Below are positions 19,204 to 28,313 of a DNA stretch of 64,000 nucleotides, in pieces. Source of the stretch: Woeseiaceae bacterium. Lineage in GTDB: Bacteria > Pseudomonadota > Gammaproteobacteria > Steroidobacterales > Woeseiaceae. The notes beneath the pieces were generated by a model. The model saw nothing but the letters and a program-made list of their open reading frames with translations, did no database searches and was not told where the DNA came from. Made by a program: the position numbers and the translations under genes. Location of the stretch: the NCBI GenBank assembly GCA_028280615.1, contig JANQLK010000018.1, positions 52,962 through 116,961 of the forward strand, written 5' to 3'. The first letter of the stretch is position 1; the number at the start of each line of letters is the position of its first letter.

Positions 19204-20478
19204 CTACTCGTCTTCACGCGGATCAGGTTCAGCTTGGCGGCGTCCGGTTGCCAGAGCATTGAGTAGATCCAACATCGTATTCGCGAGGGCATCCCTGTTG
19301 TTGCGCTCAGCTGTCTCGGCCGATTTCCTACCAAATCGCTCGACAAGCTCCGGGCTGTCACGCCACTTCAATACGGTATCGGCAAGCGCCCGCGGTTCCT
19401 CGGGTCGCACCCACTCGCCTGATTCGGTGGATCTCACCATATCGACTGCTTCACCATCCGGCATCGCGATCAGGATGGGCTTGCCCATACCGAACGACTC
19501 GAAGACTTTCGACGGGATCACTTTGGAGAAAACCGGGTCGTTGCGAAGATGGACCAGAGAAACGTCGCAGACGCTCCAGACGTCAGGCATCAACGACTTG
19601 CTCACCGAATCGTGAAACATGACGTTGCGGACTCCTTCGTGCTCGGCTCGCTCTACGAGGCCGGGCTTCTCCGCCCCGTCTCCGACGAGAAGAAAAACGA
19701 TGCCGTTTTCGGATTCGAGTAGTTTTGCTGCATCAATTATGTTGCCGAGCGCATGGGCCATTCCGTGCGTACCGAGATAGCCAACAACGAATGAACCTTG
19801 CACGCCGAGCGCATCTGCCATTGATTCGGACTTCGGCTTCGGACGAAAGCGTGAGAGATCGACGCCGTTGCGCACGACCCGGATTTTTTCCCTATCGACA
19901 CCCCGGCCTACAAGGTCCTCCACAAACGACTGGGTTACCGAGATGATCAAGTCTGCACGCCGGTAAAGGAACAGTTCAAGGTCTTCGATGCGCCGAATCA
20001 GGAACCCTTTCTTCATCACACCGACGGTTACGATCGATGCAGGCCATAGATCTCGTAGCTCGAAAACAAAAGGACGCCGTTTGGCGACGCTGAGCAACCA
20101 TGCGCCCAGGGCCGCGAAGAACTGGGGTGACGTTCCCACGACCACCGAAGGACGAGTCTCGAACAGGCCGAAAACGACGGCAGAAACCATAAAGGACAAG
20201 TAGTCCAGGATCCGCTTTGCGAAGCCGGCGTTGCCGGTAATGTATGTTTTGACACGAACGACCCTGATGCCATCGATGTTCTCGACGAATCGCCAGGCAT
20301 TCGAATATCCGTCGTGGACGATGCCTTTCGGAAAATTTGGAGCGCAGGTAATCACCGTGACTTCAGCGCCAGCCTCTGTCCAGCGCTTCGCGTGCTCGTA
20401 GGTTCTTGACGCCGGCGCATTCACCTCGGGCGGGAAATTGTCTGAGATGAAAAGGATCTTCACGTCGAGGTCGGCCAA
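19204..20478 (-). CDS. GT4 glycosyltransferase, WbuB-like
   Basis: A 424-aa GT-B fold enzyme. The N-terminal KILFISDNFPPEVNAPASRTYEHAKRW is characteristic of WbuB-type N-acetylfucosamine or amino-sugar transferases. The C-terminal donor-binding half has GYLGTHGMAHAL and the SKVFESFGMGKPILIA segment (EX7E-type region). It is the last gene of the leftward operon and starts immediately at the heparinase stop. It would act on the cytoplasmic face, extending the undecaprenyl-linked repeat unit. Sugar specificity is inferred. Confidence 0.88.
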   Translation of the reverse strand: MADLDVKILFISDNFPPEVNAPASRTYEHAKRWTEAGAEVTVITCAPNFPKGIVHDGYSNAWRFVENIDGIRVVRVKTYITGNAGFAKRILDYLSFMVSAVVFGLFETRPSVVVGTSPQFFAALGAWLLSVAKRRPFVFELRDLWPASIVTVGVMKKGFLIRRIEDLELFLYRRADLIISVTQSFVEDLVGRGVDREKIRVVRNGVDLSRFRPKPKSESMADALGVQGSFVVGYLGTHGMAHALGNIIDAAKLLESENGIVFLLVGDGAEKPGLVERAEHEGVRNVMFHDSVSKSLMPDVWSVCDVSLVHLRNDPVFSKVIPSKVFESFGMGKPILIAMPDGEAVDMVRSTESGEWVRPEEPRALADTVLKWRDSPELVERFGRKSAETAERNNRDALANTMLDLLNALATGRRQAEPDPREDE

Positions 20479-22098
20479 CTACCAGGCAAGAGTCAGTTTC
20501 GAGTGGCCGTTCTCGATAGGAACTCTGATTTGTCGGGTGGGTATTGAACGGCCGAACTCGGGGTGCCACGTGGAGTCGACGACACATGGTCGGGAATCTG
20601 CAGTTAGTCGAGCAGATCTATCCTCGCGGGTAAGCACCAACGACTGGTCTACCTCTTCCACTCGAATATCCGGGTGCAGCAGGAGCCTGGATTCTGCTTG
20701 CCGATATGTTCCCGAAATCGAGTCGCTTATCTGTATGGATCGAGTGCCGAGCCGCCAGATTCGTGTGTGACTGACTCTGCCGGGCAGCCGCATGTACCCG
20801 TCATGACTTCCGGAGATCCTCACCTCGTTGGATTCTTGCTTCACCGATTGAGCACAGGGTCTCGCCCTCCGCGCCACGCGGAAGCTTGACCAAACCTCGG
20901 ATGAATCCGAATCGTCCACAATCACTGTGTTGTGAGCACCGGTGCCGCGCTGCCGAAGCCGCTCCGAATTGGCTTCATATGTCGAGCAGCCGGTGTCAAC
21001 GATCCAACGGTCGCCGAACAGCGACAGCTCAAATGACAAAGTATCGGCATGAGCATGGCCCGGAAGATAGTCAGGACCTATCTGGCCGATATCGGCGATG
21101 ATGAATGCTTCCCCCGTGCGGGCACTCACATAGCCGCTGTTTTCGAGGTAGACGCAGGATTTCCCACCTCCGCTGGCCAATCCGAATCGCAAAGCGTAGT
21201 CCCAGAGTTCCTCGGCGCAGGGAGCAATGCCGAATGCGCTGTCGTTTAGAAGGGCGATTTCCCCATCAGGGTGACACATCGACTGGAGCCAATCGAGCAT
21301 CCGAGTCACGGTGGACACGAGGTCTCGGTGAGTTTCAGTCGTGAGCAAGCTATCGAAGGCATTGCCGATATTGAGAATGTCGAGAATGTCTTCGAGCGCA
21401 ATGCAGTGATACATAGGACTTAGTTCGAAGTGTCCGCCATCCTGAAGAATTTGCTCCTGAATCTCCTCGCAGATAATTCGAAGTCCCGTCCCGCGCCATG
21501 TATCCGGTCTGCCCCCTGCGTAAAAACAGCCAGCGAAGTACAGTGCCTTGGCATTCGCGAAAAGGTGATTACCGAGCAGGTGGTATTCGATGTTGCGACT
21601 AAGCCATTCGGCTTGTAATGCCAAGGATCTCAACTGGTTACTAGTAAGGTCACCAGCACCCAAGTGCCACTTGATCCAGTTCACGATTCGAAGCGAAGTC
21701 GGATAGGGCTCCCAGCCAGGTGCGGAGCCAGGTGCGTTTTCCTGAATCCATCGATCAACTATCTCTCTGTGCCATTCAACTCTCTCGACGCTGCCGCGCG
21801 CCGAGAGATCGTCGAAATAGTGCAAGTTGTATTGCAGCAGTCGAAGAGCGGACGGATCAATCCACGCACTCGCGTCGTTAACAGAAACGTTCTGGTTCAG
21901 GAAACGAAACTCGCTCGGCCCCCACATTGACTGCAGACGAGCGGCCGGTTTCTGCCAATTCCCGATCGGTGGTCGCGGAGAGAAACTCGGGAGCTGCGGA
22001 ACCCCTACAGGTCGGATTCGCCGTTTCAGGCGGGACGTGATCTGACGCGGCTTTAGGTGCCGAATCGTATGAAAGTATCGGGACAGCGTGTTGATCAT
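20479..22098 (-). CDS. Heparinase II/III family protein
   Basis: A 539-aa protein. The N-terminal alpha-barrel part has NHLFANAKALYFAGCFY. The C-terminal heparinase II/III-like beta-sheet domain begins near DIGQIGPDYLPGHAHADTLSFELSLFG, where PGHAHAD carries the conserved catalytic-type histidine, and continues to the RGTGAHNTVIVDDSDSSEVW region. No signal peptide is evident. Family members in polysaccharide operons are thought to be uronate-polymer lyases or epimerases. It overlaps the methyltransferase gene by 4 bp. This hints at an acidic (uronate-containing) polymer, but the actual reaction is unknown. Confidence 0.85.
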   Translation of the reverse strand: MINTLSRYFHTIRHLKPRQITSRLKRRIRPVGVPQLPSFSPRPPIGNWQKPAARLQSMWGPSEFRFLNQNVSVNDASAWIDPSALRLLQYNLHYFDDLSARGSVERVEWHREIVDRWIQENAPGSAPGWEPYPTSLRIVNWIKWHLGAGDLTSNQLRSLALQAEWLSRNIEYHLLGNHLFANAKALYFAGCFYAGGRPDTWRGTGLRIICEEIQEQILQDGGHFELSPMYHCIALEDILDILNIGNAFDSLLTTETHRDLVSTVTRMLDWLQSMCHPDGEIALLNDSAFGIAPCAEELWDYALRFGLASGGGKSCVYLENSGYVSARTGEAFIIADIGQIGPDYLPGHAHADTLSFELSLFGDRWIVDTGCSTYEANSERLRQRGTGAHNTVIVDDSDSSEVWSSFRVARRARPCAQSVKQESNEVRISGSHDGYMRLPGRVSHTRIWRLGTRSIQISDSISGTYRQAESRLLLHPDIRVEEVDQSLVLTREDRSARLTADSRPCVVDSTWHPEFGRSIPTRQIRVPIENGHSKLTLAW

Positions 22099-22817
22099 TC
22101 CGCTACCGGCTTGCGAAGCACTCCCATCAATAGAATTCGAAAAGCAGCAAACAAACTCGACGAGTTGACGATACGCTCGTAAGCTATGCCGAACACGTAG
22201 GAGATAGCAGATATTCTCAAATACTCCGGCCTGCTTTCGACGGTTTCGAGGTGCACCACCTCAAGGCCCGAACGCGATGCGATATCGGCAACTTGCGCCC
22301 GGCTGTTGGCGCGGTATCGTGTGGGAAACGTATCAACTTCCCGCCGTCCCCGGATCCGGTTGACAAATCGGTGAAAGGCTAGCGGAGTCAGCCGCGCGAT
22401 TATGGGCATGTAATGCCACTTGTTCGGAGTCTTGAACAAGAACAGGCCGCCCGGTCTCAATACTCGGGCAACTTCTCGAAAAACCGCCTCCGGGTCGTCA
22501 AGGTGCTCCAGAACGTTGTCGCTGATTACCAGGTCGAAGCTGGCTGCGTCATAGGGGATTCGTTCACCGGATCCTACTTTTGCCTCGTCGAGCGCCGAAT
22601 TGCTCAGTACTCGCTCATCAAGATCGACGCCACACACTCGATCGACAATACCGCGAAAATTCATGCTCTCGACGATACCCGCGCCGGCACCCAGATCGAG
22701 AACCACGGAACCAGCCGTGACAGACTCGAGTATCCTGTAGCGGAAAAGCTCGTCATCCCAGTTATTCAGGACCGTCGGATAGAATTTTCGATCCAGATAT
22801 CTTGTTGCGCGAGACAT
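22095..22817 (-). CDS. Class I SAM-dependent methyltransferase
   Basis: A 240-aa Rossmann-fold protein with motif I VLDLGAGAGIV, an acidic motif (GVDLDER), FDLVISDNVLEHLDDP as motif IV, and VLRPGGLFLFKTPN as the post-motif strand. It is the methyltransferase_11/UbiE-like type. It overlaps neighbours on both sides (1 bp and 4 bp), so it is an integral operon member. It probably methylates a sugar or the growing chain end; no target can be read from sequence. Confidence 0.88.
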   Translation of the reverse strand: MSRATRYLDRKFYPTVLNNWDDELFRYRILESVTAGSVVLDLGAGAGIVESMNFRGIVDRVCGVDLDERVLSNSALDEAKVGSGERIPYDAASFDLVISDNVLEHLDDPEAVFREVARVLRPGGLFLFKTPNKWHYMPIIARLTPLAFHRFVNRIRGRREVDTFPTRYRANSRAQVADIASRSGLEVVHLETVESRPEYLRISAISYVFGIAYERIVNSSSLFAAFRILLMGVLRKPVAE

Positions 22818-24952
22818 CAGTTCGCTTCAGCGATTTCCAGCGTCAATCGACTCACTTCAAGAATCTCATCCAATGGGATGCAGGCCTCGCCGGTGGCAAG
22901 CGACTCGACAAAGGCTTGCACGCACGCATTCTGCCCTTTGTCCTGGCGCCACAGTTTCTGGCGCGAAACGCCTTTCCATCCGTACGATCTAAGCTCGCGA
23001 AAGTTGTTGAGCTGCAGGACTTTGCCAGAGCCGAATACCTCGATGCGCTCCTTTGGCAAACTCTTGTTGCCGTTGGCGAAGTAGTGCACCGCGGCAATCG
23101 ACCCATTTTCGAACTTCAGCGATATGCTGGCGGTGTCACGCGTCTTGTAATCAGCGAACGAAACATCCCACGACCGGACTGGGGAGCCTGCCAGGAATCG
23201 CGCCAGATCGATGTAATGGCAGGCTTCGCCAACAATTCGTCCTCCGCCAACTACGGGGTCCTGCGCCCAGTGATCGGCCGGAATCTTTCCGGCGTTCATT
23301 GTCAGAACCATAGATACGGGTTCGGCGTTACTCTCTATGGCGCGACGAATGGTCTGAATCTGTGGTGAAAAACGACGATTGAAGCCAACCATCAGACTTC
23401 TCGGAGACTCGATAGAGTTGTGTTCTCCGATAATCGATGCAATGCGATCAATGTCCGGAATTGTCAGAGCCAGCGGCTTCTCGACGAATACGTGCTTTCC
23501 GGCTGTCAACGCCATCGACGCCAGATCTGCGTGTGTGTCGTGACGCGTCGCGACGACGACCGCATGGACATCCTTCTGGTTGATCAGCTCCTCTGCGTCA
23601 GTCGTCGTCGAAGCGATCCCGAATTTCCTGGCCGCGTTGATGCCACTTACGCCATTGGCCGATGCGACACTCGACAACTTGCAGCCTGCAGACAAGAATG
23701 CCGGCATCAATACGCCCATCCCGTAATTGCCAGCGCCAATGAACCCTATGTTTGGCTGGGAAGGCGTACGCCCCGAATCGTTCGAGACCCCGAATGAAGT
23801 GTCCAACTCTACTGTGCGGGTACTTACGGTTTTCACAGATTCGGAATCAGGATAGTCCAAGAGTATCCCGAGGCTTTCAGGCGAGTCGGTCATCAGCTTG
23901 TAGGCCGCGGCGGCCTCGCTTATATCAAATCTGTGTCCAAGAAGATCGTCGACTACGAGTCTCCCCGTGTCCAGAAGATCGAGAACCGCCTCGAAATTCC
24001 GCTGCTCGGTCCAGCGAACAAATCCGATCGGATAGTCTACGCCCGCTTCTTCATAGCTAGGGTCGTACCGTCCGGGGCCGTACGAGCACGAAACCTGGAA
24101 TGACAGTTCTTTCTCGTAGAAATCGGCGCGCGATAGCTCAAGTCCGCATACGCCTACAAGCACTATGCGGCCACGCTTGCGGCACATCTGCGCTGCCTGG
24201 CGGACGGGATCGGTCGAGTCGGTCGCAGCCGCAATAATCACAGCGTCGACCCCTCGTCCGCGTGAGTAGGCCACAGCGCCGGCAACCGGGTCTTCGCCGG
24301 CGGAGAGATCAATTGTCTCGGCACCATATTTCCTGGCCAGCTCGAGCCGGCTCGAGTCATAGTCAATACCGATAACTCGGCAACCGTTGGCCCGCAGCAG
24401 CTGAACCGTTAGCAAGCCTATGAGCCCCAGCCCTGTGACTACAACGGTCTCGCCAAGTGTGGGTTCGGCAAGGCGAACGCCTTGAAGACCGATGGATGCG
24501 ATCACGGTAAAAGCTGCGTGCTCTGCAGATACACCCTCGGGCACCTTGGCGCAAAGATTGGTCGGAACCGAAACGATCTCGGCGTGTTTGCCATTCGATA
24601 CGACAAGGTCGCCGGCTCGGAATTCGGACGCGCCTCTGCCAGCTTCGACCACTCGGCCAACATTGCAATACCCCAACGCTACCGGTTGGTCCAACTTGTG
24701 CCGAACCGCTTCAATCGTCGCCGCGAGCCCGTCCGTCTTGACCTTGTCGATAGCAGCCTTCACTTTGTCGGGCTGCTGTCGGGCCTTTCCGATCAACCCC
24801 GCTTTGCCGAACTCGACAAGCATTCGCTCCGTCCCTGCAGAGATCAGTGTATGTGACGTTGCGATTAACAGCTCGCCAGCACGTGCCTTTGGAGCCGGGA
24901 CATCCTCCACGATCGTCGAACCGTTTTTCAATGACTGCAAGAGCTGTTTCAA
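22817..24952 (-). CDS. Fused alcohol dehydrogenase - Gfo/Idh/MocA oxidoreductase
   Basis: A 711-aa bidomain enzyme. Residues about 1-365 are an MDR alcohol-dehydrogenase-like unit (VVVTGLGLIGLLTVQLLRANG Rossmann motif). Residues about 395-711 form a Gfo/Idh/MocA unit (NIGFIGAGNYGMGVLMPAF Rossmann motif, HVFVEKPLALT catalytic Lys-Pro segment, GEACHYIDLARFLAG). Each half binds NAD(P). Such fusions occur in polysaccharide loci next to heparinase-like genes. They may oxidise and re-reduce a nucleotide sugar, but the substrate is not established. Confidence 0.87.
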   Translation of the reverse strand: MKQLLQSLKNGSTIVEDVPAPKARAGELLIATSHTLISAGTERMLVEFGKAGLIGKARQQPDKVKAAIDKVKTDGLAATIEAVRHKLDQPVALGYCNVGRVVEAGRGASEFRAGDLVVSNGKHAEIVSVPTNLCAKVPEGVSAEHAAFTVIASIGLQGVRLAEPTLGETVVVTGLGLIGLLTVQLLRANGCRVIGIDYDSSRLELARKYGAETIDLSAGEDPVAGAVAYSRGRGVDAVIIAAATDSTDPVRQAAQMCRKRGRIVLVGVCGLELSRADFYEKELSFQVSCSYGPGRYDPSYEEAGVDYPIGFVRWTEQRNFEAVLDLLDTGRLVVDDLLGHRFDISEAAAAYKLMTDSPESLGILLDYPDSESVKTVSTRTVELDTSFGVSNDSGRTPSQPNIGFIGAGNYGMGVLMPAFLSAGCKLSSVASANGVSGINAARKFGIASTTTDAEELINQKDVHAVVVATRHDTHADLASMALTAGKHVFVEKPLALTIPDIDRIASIIGEHNSIESPRSLMVGFNRRFSPQIQTIRRAIESNAEPVSMVLTMNAGKIPADHWAQDPVVGGGRIVGEACHYIDLARFLAGSPVRSWDVSFADYKTRDTASISLKFENGSIAAVHYFANGNKSLPKERIEVFGSGKVLQLNNFRELRSYGWKGVSRQKLWRQDKGQNACVQAFVESLATGEACIPLDEILEVSRLTLEIAEAN

Positions 24953-25196
24953 TGTCTGATTCCGCCAACCGTTTCAACAAGAGACCATCATCTGAGGCGC
25001 GTGAACGCTCAAATCACTATTTCGCGAGCCGACACGAATCCGAACGCCATCACCTGCTGTCATGCTCGTCTGCGCAGGCACTCTACCGAAGTCTCCTCGA
25101 CATTTCTGCCTGATCTGAATCGAATTGAGACGACACAGATACTGAACCAGCCATTTGAAGTAGTCGTGGCAGCTCTCGTCCGAGAAAACAGGGGTT
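24953..25196. other. Intergenic spacer inside the leftward operon
   Basis: These 244 bp separate two oxidoreductase genes in an otherwise tightly packed operon. No ORF with recognisable similarity, hairpin-plus-T-tract or repeat was found. The short minus-strand ORF at 24974-25213 has no family features. It may hold an internal promoter or be a remnant of a lost gene. Confidence 0.4.
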
Positions 25197-26576
25197 CTAG
25201 AGCGATGCTTCAAGATCGAGGATTGCTCGCGCGGATCTTAGCGAGCTAAGTGAATCGCCCGGCAGCCCCTGCACGATTCGTCTACAGATCTCGCCGTACA
25301 TAGCGTCGTACGATTCAGAAGGTTTGACGATCCTGCGGCGCAAGACTCGCGCAGAAGTCTCTGCGTGGTAGTTTGCCTGGTCGGAGATTCTGACCGTGCG
25401 GTTGCCAGCTCGAATTTCAACATGGTCACGCACGCCAAGAAACTCGCTTCCGCAGTCCGTCAGAATCATCGTAAATTCCGCTCTGTTCGCCAGCACCGCC
25501 GTAACGAGGTAGTCTCCGGATTGCCGCCGTTCGGCCGTCAGTAATTCCGGTTTCGCGTAGTCGTTCAGCGACATGAAGTGATCGAGCCAGTGGCACCCAT
25601 TCGACACGAGTCGTGAGCCGGAATTGGGCCACCGGTACCAGTGGAGGTCGGGGAGCGGTGTTTCATAGACAATACAGTGGTAGTGTCGAGGGCATTCCAT
25701 CAAGCGCGGAAGGTCCGCGGAGATCCAACGATTCATCACCGAGTAGCGACGCTGATAGCAGGCGAAGAGTTTACTCATTGGCGCTGATGCAATTGTCCGT
25801 TCGAGCGCGTTCAGATCATGCATTGTCGTTGCCAACGGTTTCTCGACCACTGCGTAGGAATAGGCCTTTAGCGCATGCAAGGCAATTCCCGCGTGAGTGT
25901 GGTGATAGCCGGCAACAAACCACGCATCGTAGCTTTCGAATTCTCTGGGTTGGGGTGACGTGTCCTTTGTAGTGCGCTTTACCAGTGGCCAATCGAACTG
26001 ATCAGCATCAATTTCATGAACCGCCTCTAGGCTCAGAAACTTGCGCACAATGGGGACTATCTGCGTCTTCGAGTAATTGCCAAGGCCGAATATTGTCGCC
26101 GTCGGCCGGCCGCAATTACTGCTGTCTGCCTCAACTCTTGATACTCGATCAGAAACAGTCTTTGTTTCCATAGTCGTGGCCTTCAGTCTTGCTATCTCGT
26201 CGATATGGCACGACATCTGAAACGCAAGAAACTCTCTGACCGCCTGCGCATCAATCGGTATGCCGCTGTAAGGGGACCAGCCAATGTAGGGCAGCTGAAT
26301 CTGCGCGGATGCCTGACCGTGCTTGAGTGCAGTAGTGTCACTATCCGACGCGTTTTCGGCGGACGCGACGAATGTGTCGTCTACCACAACAACGGAATAC
26401 GCGCGAGAGTGATTGGTGGCCAAAAACAACACCAGCTCCCCTTTGCGAGTTTTGCTCGAATTCGCCGCAGCGAGTACCCGGCCGACACCGGTGTAGGCAA
26501 ACTTGGAGTTTCTCGAACGCTCGGAGAGTCGGGAGACGATCTTTCGAATTACGCTGCGAAAACCAAGCCGCCTCAT
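25197..26576 (-). CDS. Gfo/Idh/MocA family oxidoreductase with extra N-terminal domain
   Basis: A 459-aa protein from the chosen ATG; the track starts 81 bp earlier and either start is possible. About 150 N-terminal residues (VGRVLAAANSSKTRKGELVLFLATNHSRAY) precede the Rossmann fold (TATIFGLGNYSKTQIVPIV). Then come the catalytic-type YAVVEKPLATTMHDL motif and GCHWLDHFMSLNDY. It resembles the C-terminal half of the neighbouring 711-aa fusion, so the two probably act on the same pathway intermediate. The N-terminal region is not a family I can name. Start confidence is low; family confidence is good. Confidence 0.75.
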   Translation of the reverse strand: MRRLGFRSVIRKIVSRLSERSRNSKFAYTGVGRVLAAANSSKTRKGELVLFLATNHSRAYSVVVVDDTFVASAENASDSDTTALKHGQASAQIQLPYIGWSPYSGIPIDAQAVREFLAFQMSCHIDEIARLKATTMETKTVSDRVSRVEADSSNCGRPTATIFGLGNYSKTQIVPIVRKFLSLEAVHEIDADQFDWPLVKRTTKDTSPQPREFESYDAWFVAGYHHTHAGIALHALKAYSYAVVEKPLATTMHDLNALERTIASAPMSKLFACYQRRYSVMNRWISADLPRLMECPRHYHCIVYETPLPDLHWYRWPNSGSRLVSNGCHWLDHFMSLNDYAKPELLTAERRQSGDYLVTAVLANRAEFTMILTDCGSEFLGVRDHVEIRAGNRTVRISDQANYHAETSARVLRRRIVKPSESYDAMYGEICRRIVQGLPGDSLSSLRSARAILDLEASL

Positions 26577-26785
26577 ATACGCGAAAAGCGAGCCGATCCT
26601 CGCCGTTCTCTGGTAGAACTGGTTCCGAACCGGTTCGCAGCGTAATACGACTAGCACTTCGAGAGTGCAATCTAGACCAGGGCGCGCCCACGCGATTAGG
26701 TGTTGTGTTCTGATTGCTTTCTCTCCTCAGGGGAATGCAATGCGCAGATTGCTTCCGACATCTGCCGTCCGGTCGCCCATCGCGA

Positions 26786-27946
26786 TTAGGTCTCCGAGCG
26801 AGCATTGGCAGACATAAGGTCGAGAGCAGTAGCGGTTAGTTTCGAGTACCGCTCGGGATAGGAACCGAACTTGGAGAGCATCAGTCTCTGCTGCTCGCGC
26901 AGTCGATCAATGCCATCCGTCCGCCCTGTTGCCAACGAAATGGCATCGGCTGCAGCTTGAGAATCCCTTGCAGGGAAGTAGTCGGCGGCGTCGCCGCACA
27001 CCTCTCGTGCGAACGGAGCGTCCGTGGTTACAATAGGCTTTCCGCAGGACATCGCTTCCAAGTACGACGTTGAGAACACCTCGAGAATAGTCGGAATGAA
27101 CACTAGATCGGAGTTGGCAAAGAGAACCGGCGCGTCGGTATATGAGAAGGGACCGAGGTTTTCCACATACTCCGTGACAGAGTACTTCGCAGAGAGCTTC
27201 GATACGTTCCGCCAAGTTGCTCCGTTTTCCGGGATTGTCATTTGAAATTTGAAATCTCCTCCACCCCTGGACCGCAACAGGTCGGCTACTATCGGGATCA
27301 TATCCAGACTTTTGTGCGGGTAGTCGGCCGCCGGGCAGAGGATTCGAAGCGTCCTGTTGGTTCGGTTGGCTACATCGGAGATACCGACATCAACCGTCTC
27401 AGAGAATCCTTGTCCAATCGAGTTGCCGATTACCGTGGTTCTCGACGGAGAGATTCCGAGCCTGCTGCAGAATCCGTCTCGTGATGCGCCGGTCTGGAAG
27501 ATCCAGTGATTGGCTCTCCTTGCGAAGCGCATCTGGAGCAGTGTCTTAAGGTAGAGTGACGCGGCGGCCCAGGCAGACCTGTTCGTCGCAAATGCCATGT
27601 ACGATGGATTCGTTATATACGGGTTGCTGATACCCAGCATGTGGAGTTGGCGAAACGTCGTGTATGCGGGGCCGGCCATTGTGTAGACGAGGTCGGGGTC
27701 AGCGTGGTCAACGTATGCGCGTAGCGAACGACCAGCGCGAATGCTCTTGCCGGGGCTCGCGAAAGCGGCCGATTTCGATCGATCGAGATTCCAGGAGCCG
27801 AGAATCTCGTCGACTTCTGACGATACCGCGAATACCCAGTCAATAGTCTCATCAGCTAGGGCAACAGCGATAAAGTTCGCTGCATTCTGAACGGCTCCGC
27901 CCATAATGTTTGTTGTGCAGTTAAAAAGAATCTTCGGTTTCCGCAT
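26786..27946 (-). CDS. GT4 family glycosyltransferase
   Basis: A 386-aa GT-B enzyme. It has an N-terminal acceptor domain (KILFNCTTNIMGGAVQNAANF) and a C-terminal donor domain with the SDLVFIPTILEVFSTSYLEAMSCGKPIVTTD stretch typical of group 1 transferases. ATG 27946 has AGG nine bases upstream; the track start (GTG 27964) is less likely. It is first after a 367-bp gap, so it probably begins a second transcription unit in the locus. Donor and acceptor sugars are unknown. Confidence 0.87.
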   Translation of the reverse strand: MRKPKILFNCTTNIMGGAVQNAANFIAVALADETIDWVFAVSSEVDEILGSWNLDRSKSAAFASPGKSIRAGRSLRAYVDHADPDLVYTMAGPAYTTFRQLHMLGISNPYITNPSYMAFATNRSAWAAASLYLKTLLQMRFARRANHWIFQTGASRDGFCSRLGISPSRTTVIGNSIGQGFSETVDVGISDVANRTNRTLRILCPAADYPHKSLDMIPIVADLLRSRGGGDFKFQMTIPENGATWRNVSKLSAKYSVTEYVENLGPFSYTDAPVLFANSDLVFIPTILEVFSTSYLEAMSCGKPIVTTDAPFAREVCGDAADYFPARDSQAAADAISLATGRTDGIDRLREQQRLMLSKFGSYPERYSKLTATALDLMSANARSET

Positions 27947-28313
27947 TGTTAGCCTGAGCTCCACTAACCTAGGACTGAGGGAGAAAGCAATTCAAATGAA
28001 ATCACTTGGAGAAAAAGATCTGCTGCGCGATATTTGCCGTCCGCAGTTGATGTAGTGACTATCGGAGCTGTCGCAATTAATCAAGCTGAGGCTGCACCCG
28101 TGACTGCTTCGCAAAGCGAAGGTCAAATCTTTAGCCATTTTTGACCAGGATCGCCGCCTCAACAGGCTCGCAGAGCCGAATGACTACTGGCATGAAGGAG
28201 GTGGAAAATACTGGCGTTAGTCTATAGATCTGAATTTGAACCAAGTGGAGAATGTAACGCGCGGCGTTCCTGACTCTGTACGCGCCCGCAAAAGGAAGAG
28301 ACATGTCTCAGGC
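27947..28313. other. Intergenic region splitting the polysaccharide operon
   Basis: No coding sequence is supported here. On the minus strand the region begins with a 12-bp palindrome and T-rich run after the preceding GT4 gene. It ends with a weak sigma-70-like pair (TTGAAT, then TAGGTT after 18 bp) shortly before the next start. It is the most likely site of termination and re-initiation within the locus. Confidence 0.4.
28298..28309 (-). terminator. Weak candidate terminator after GT4 gene
   Basis: GAGACATGTCTC is a perfect 12-bp palindrome a few bases after the GT4 stop. On the minus strand it is followed by TTCCTTTT. The stem is short (four to five pairs with a CATG loop), so termination would be inefficient. 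Confidence 0.3.

Noticed and set aside
16941-19361. 806-aa minus-strand ORF opposite the SLBB gene
   Set aside because: No signal, domain or motif; the plus strand carries six recognisable SLBB domains with strong conservation.
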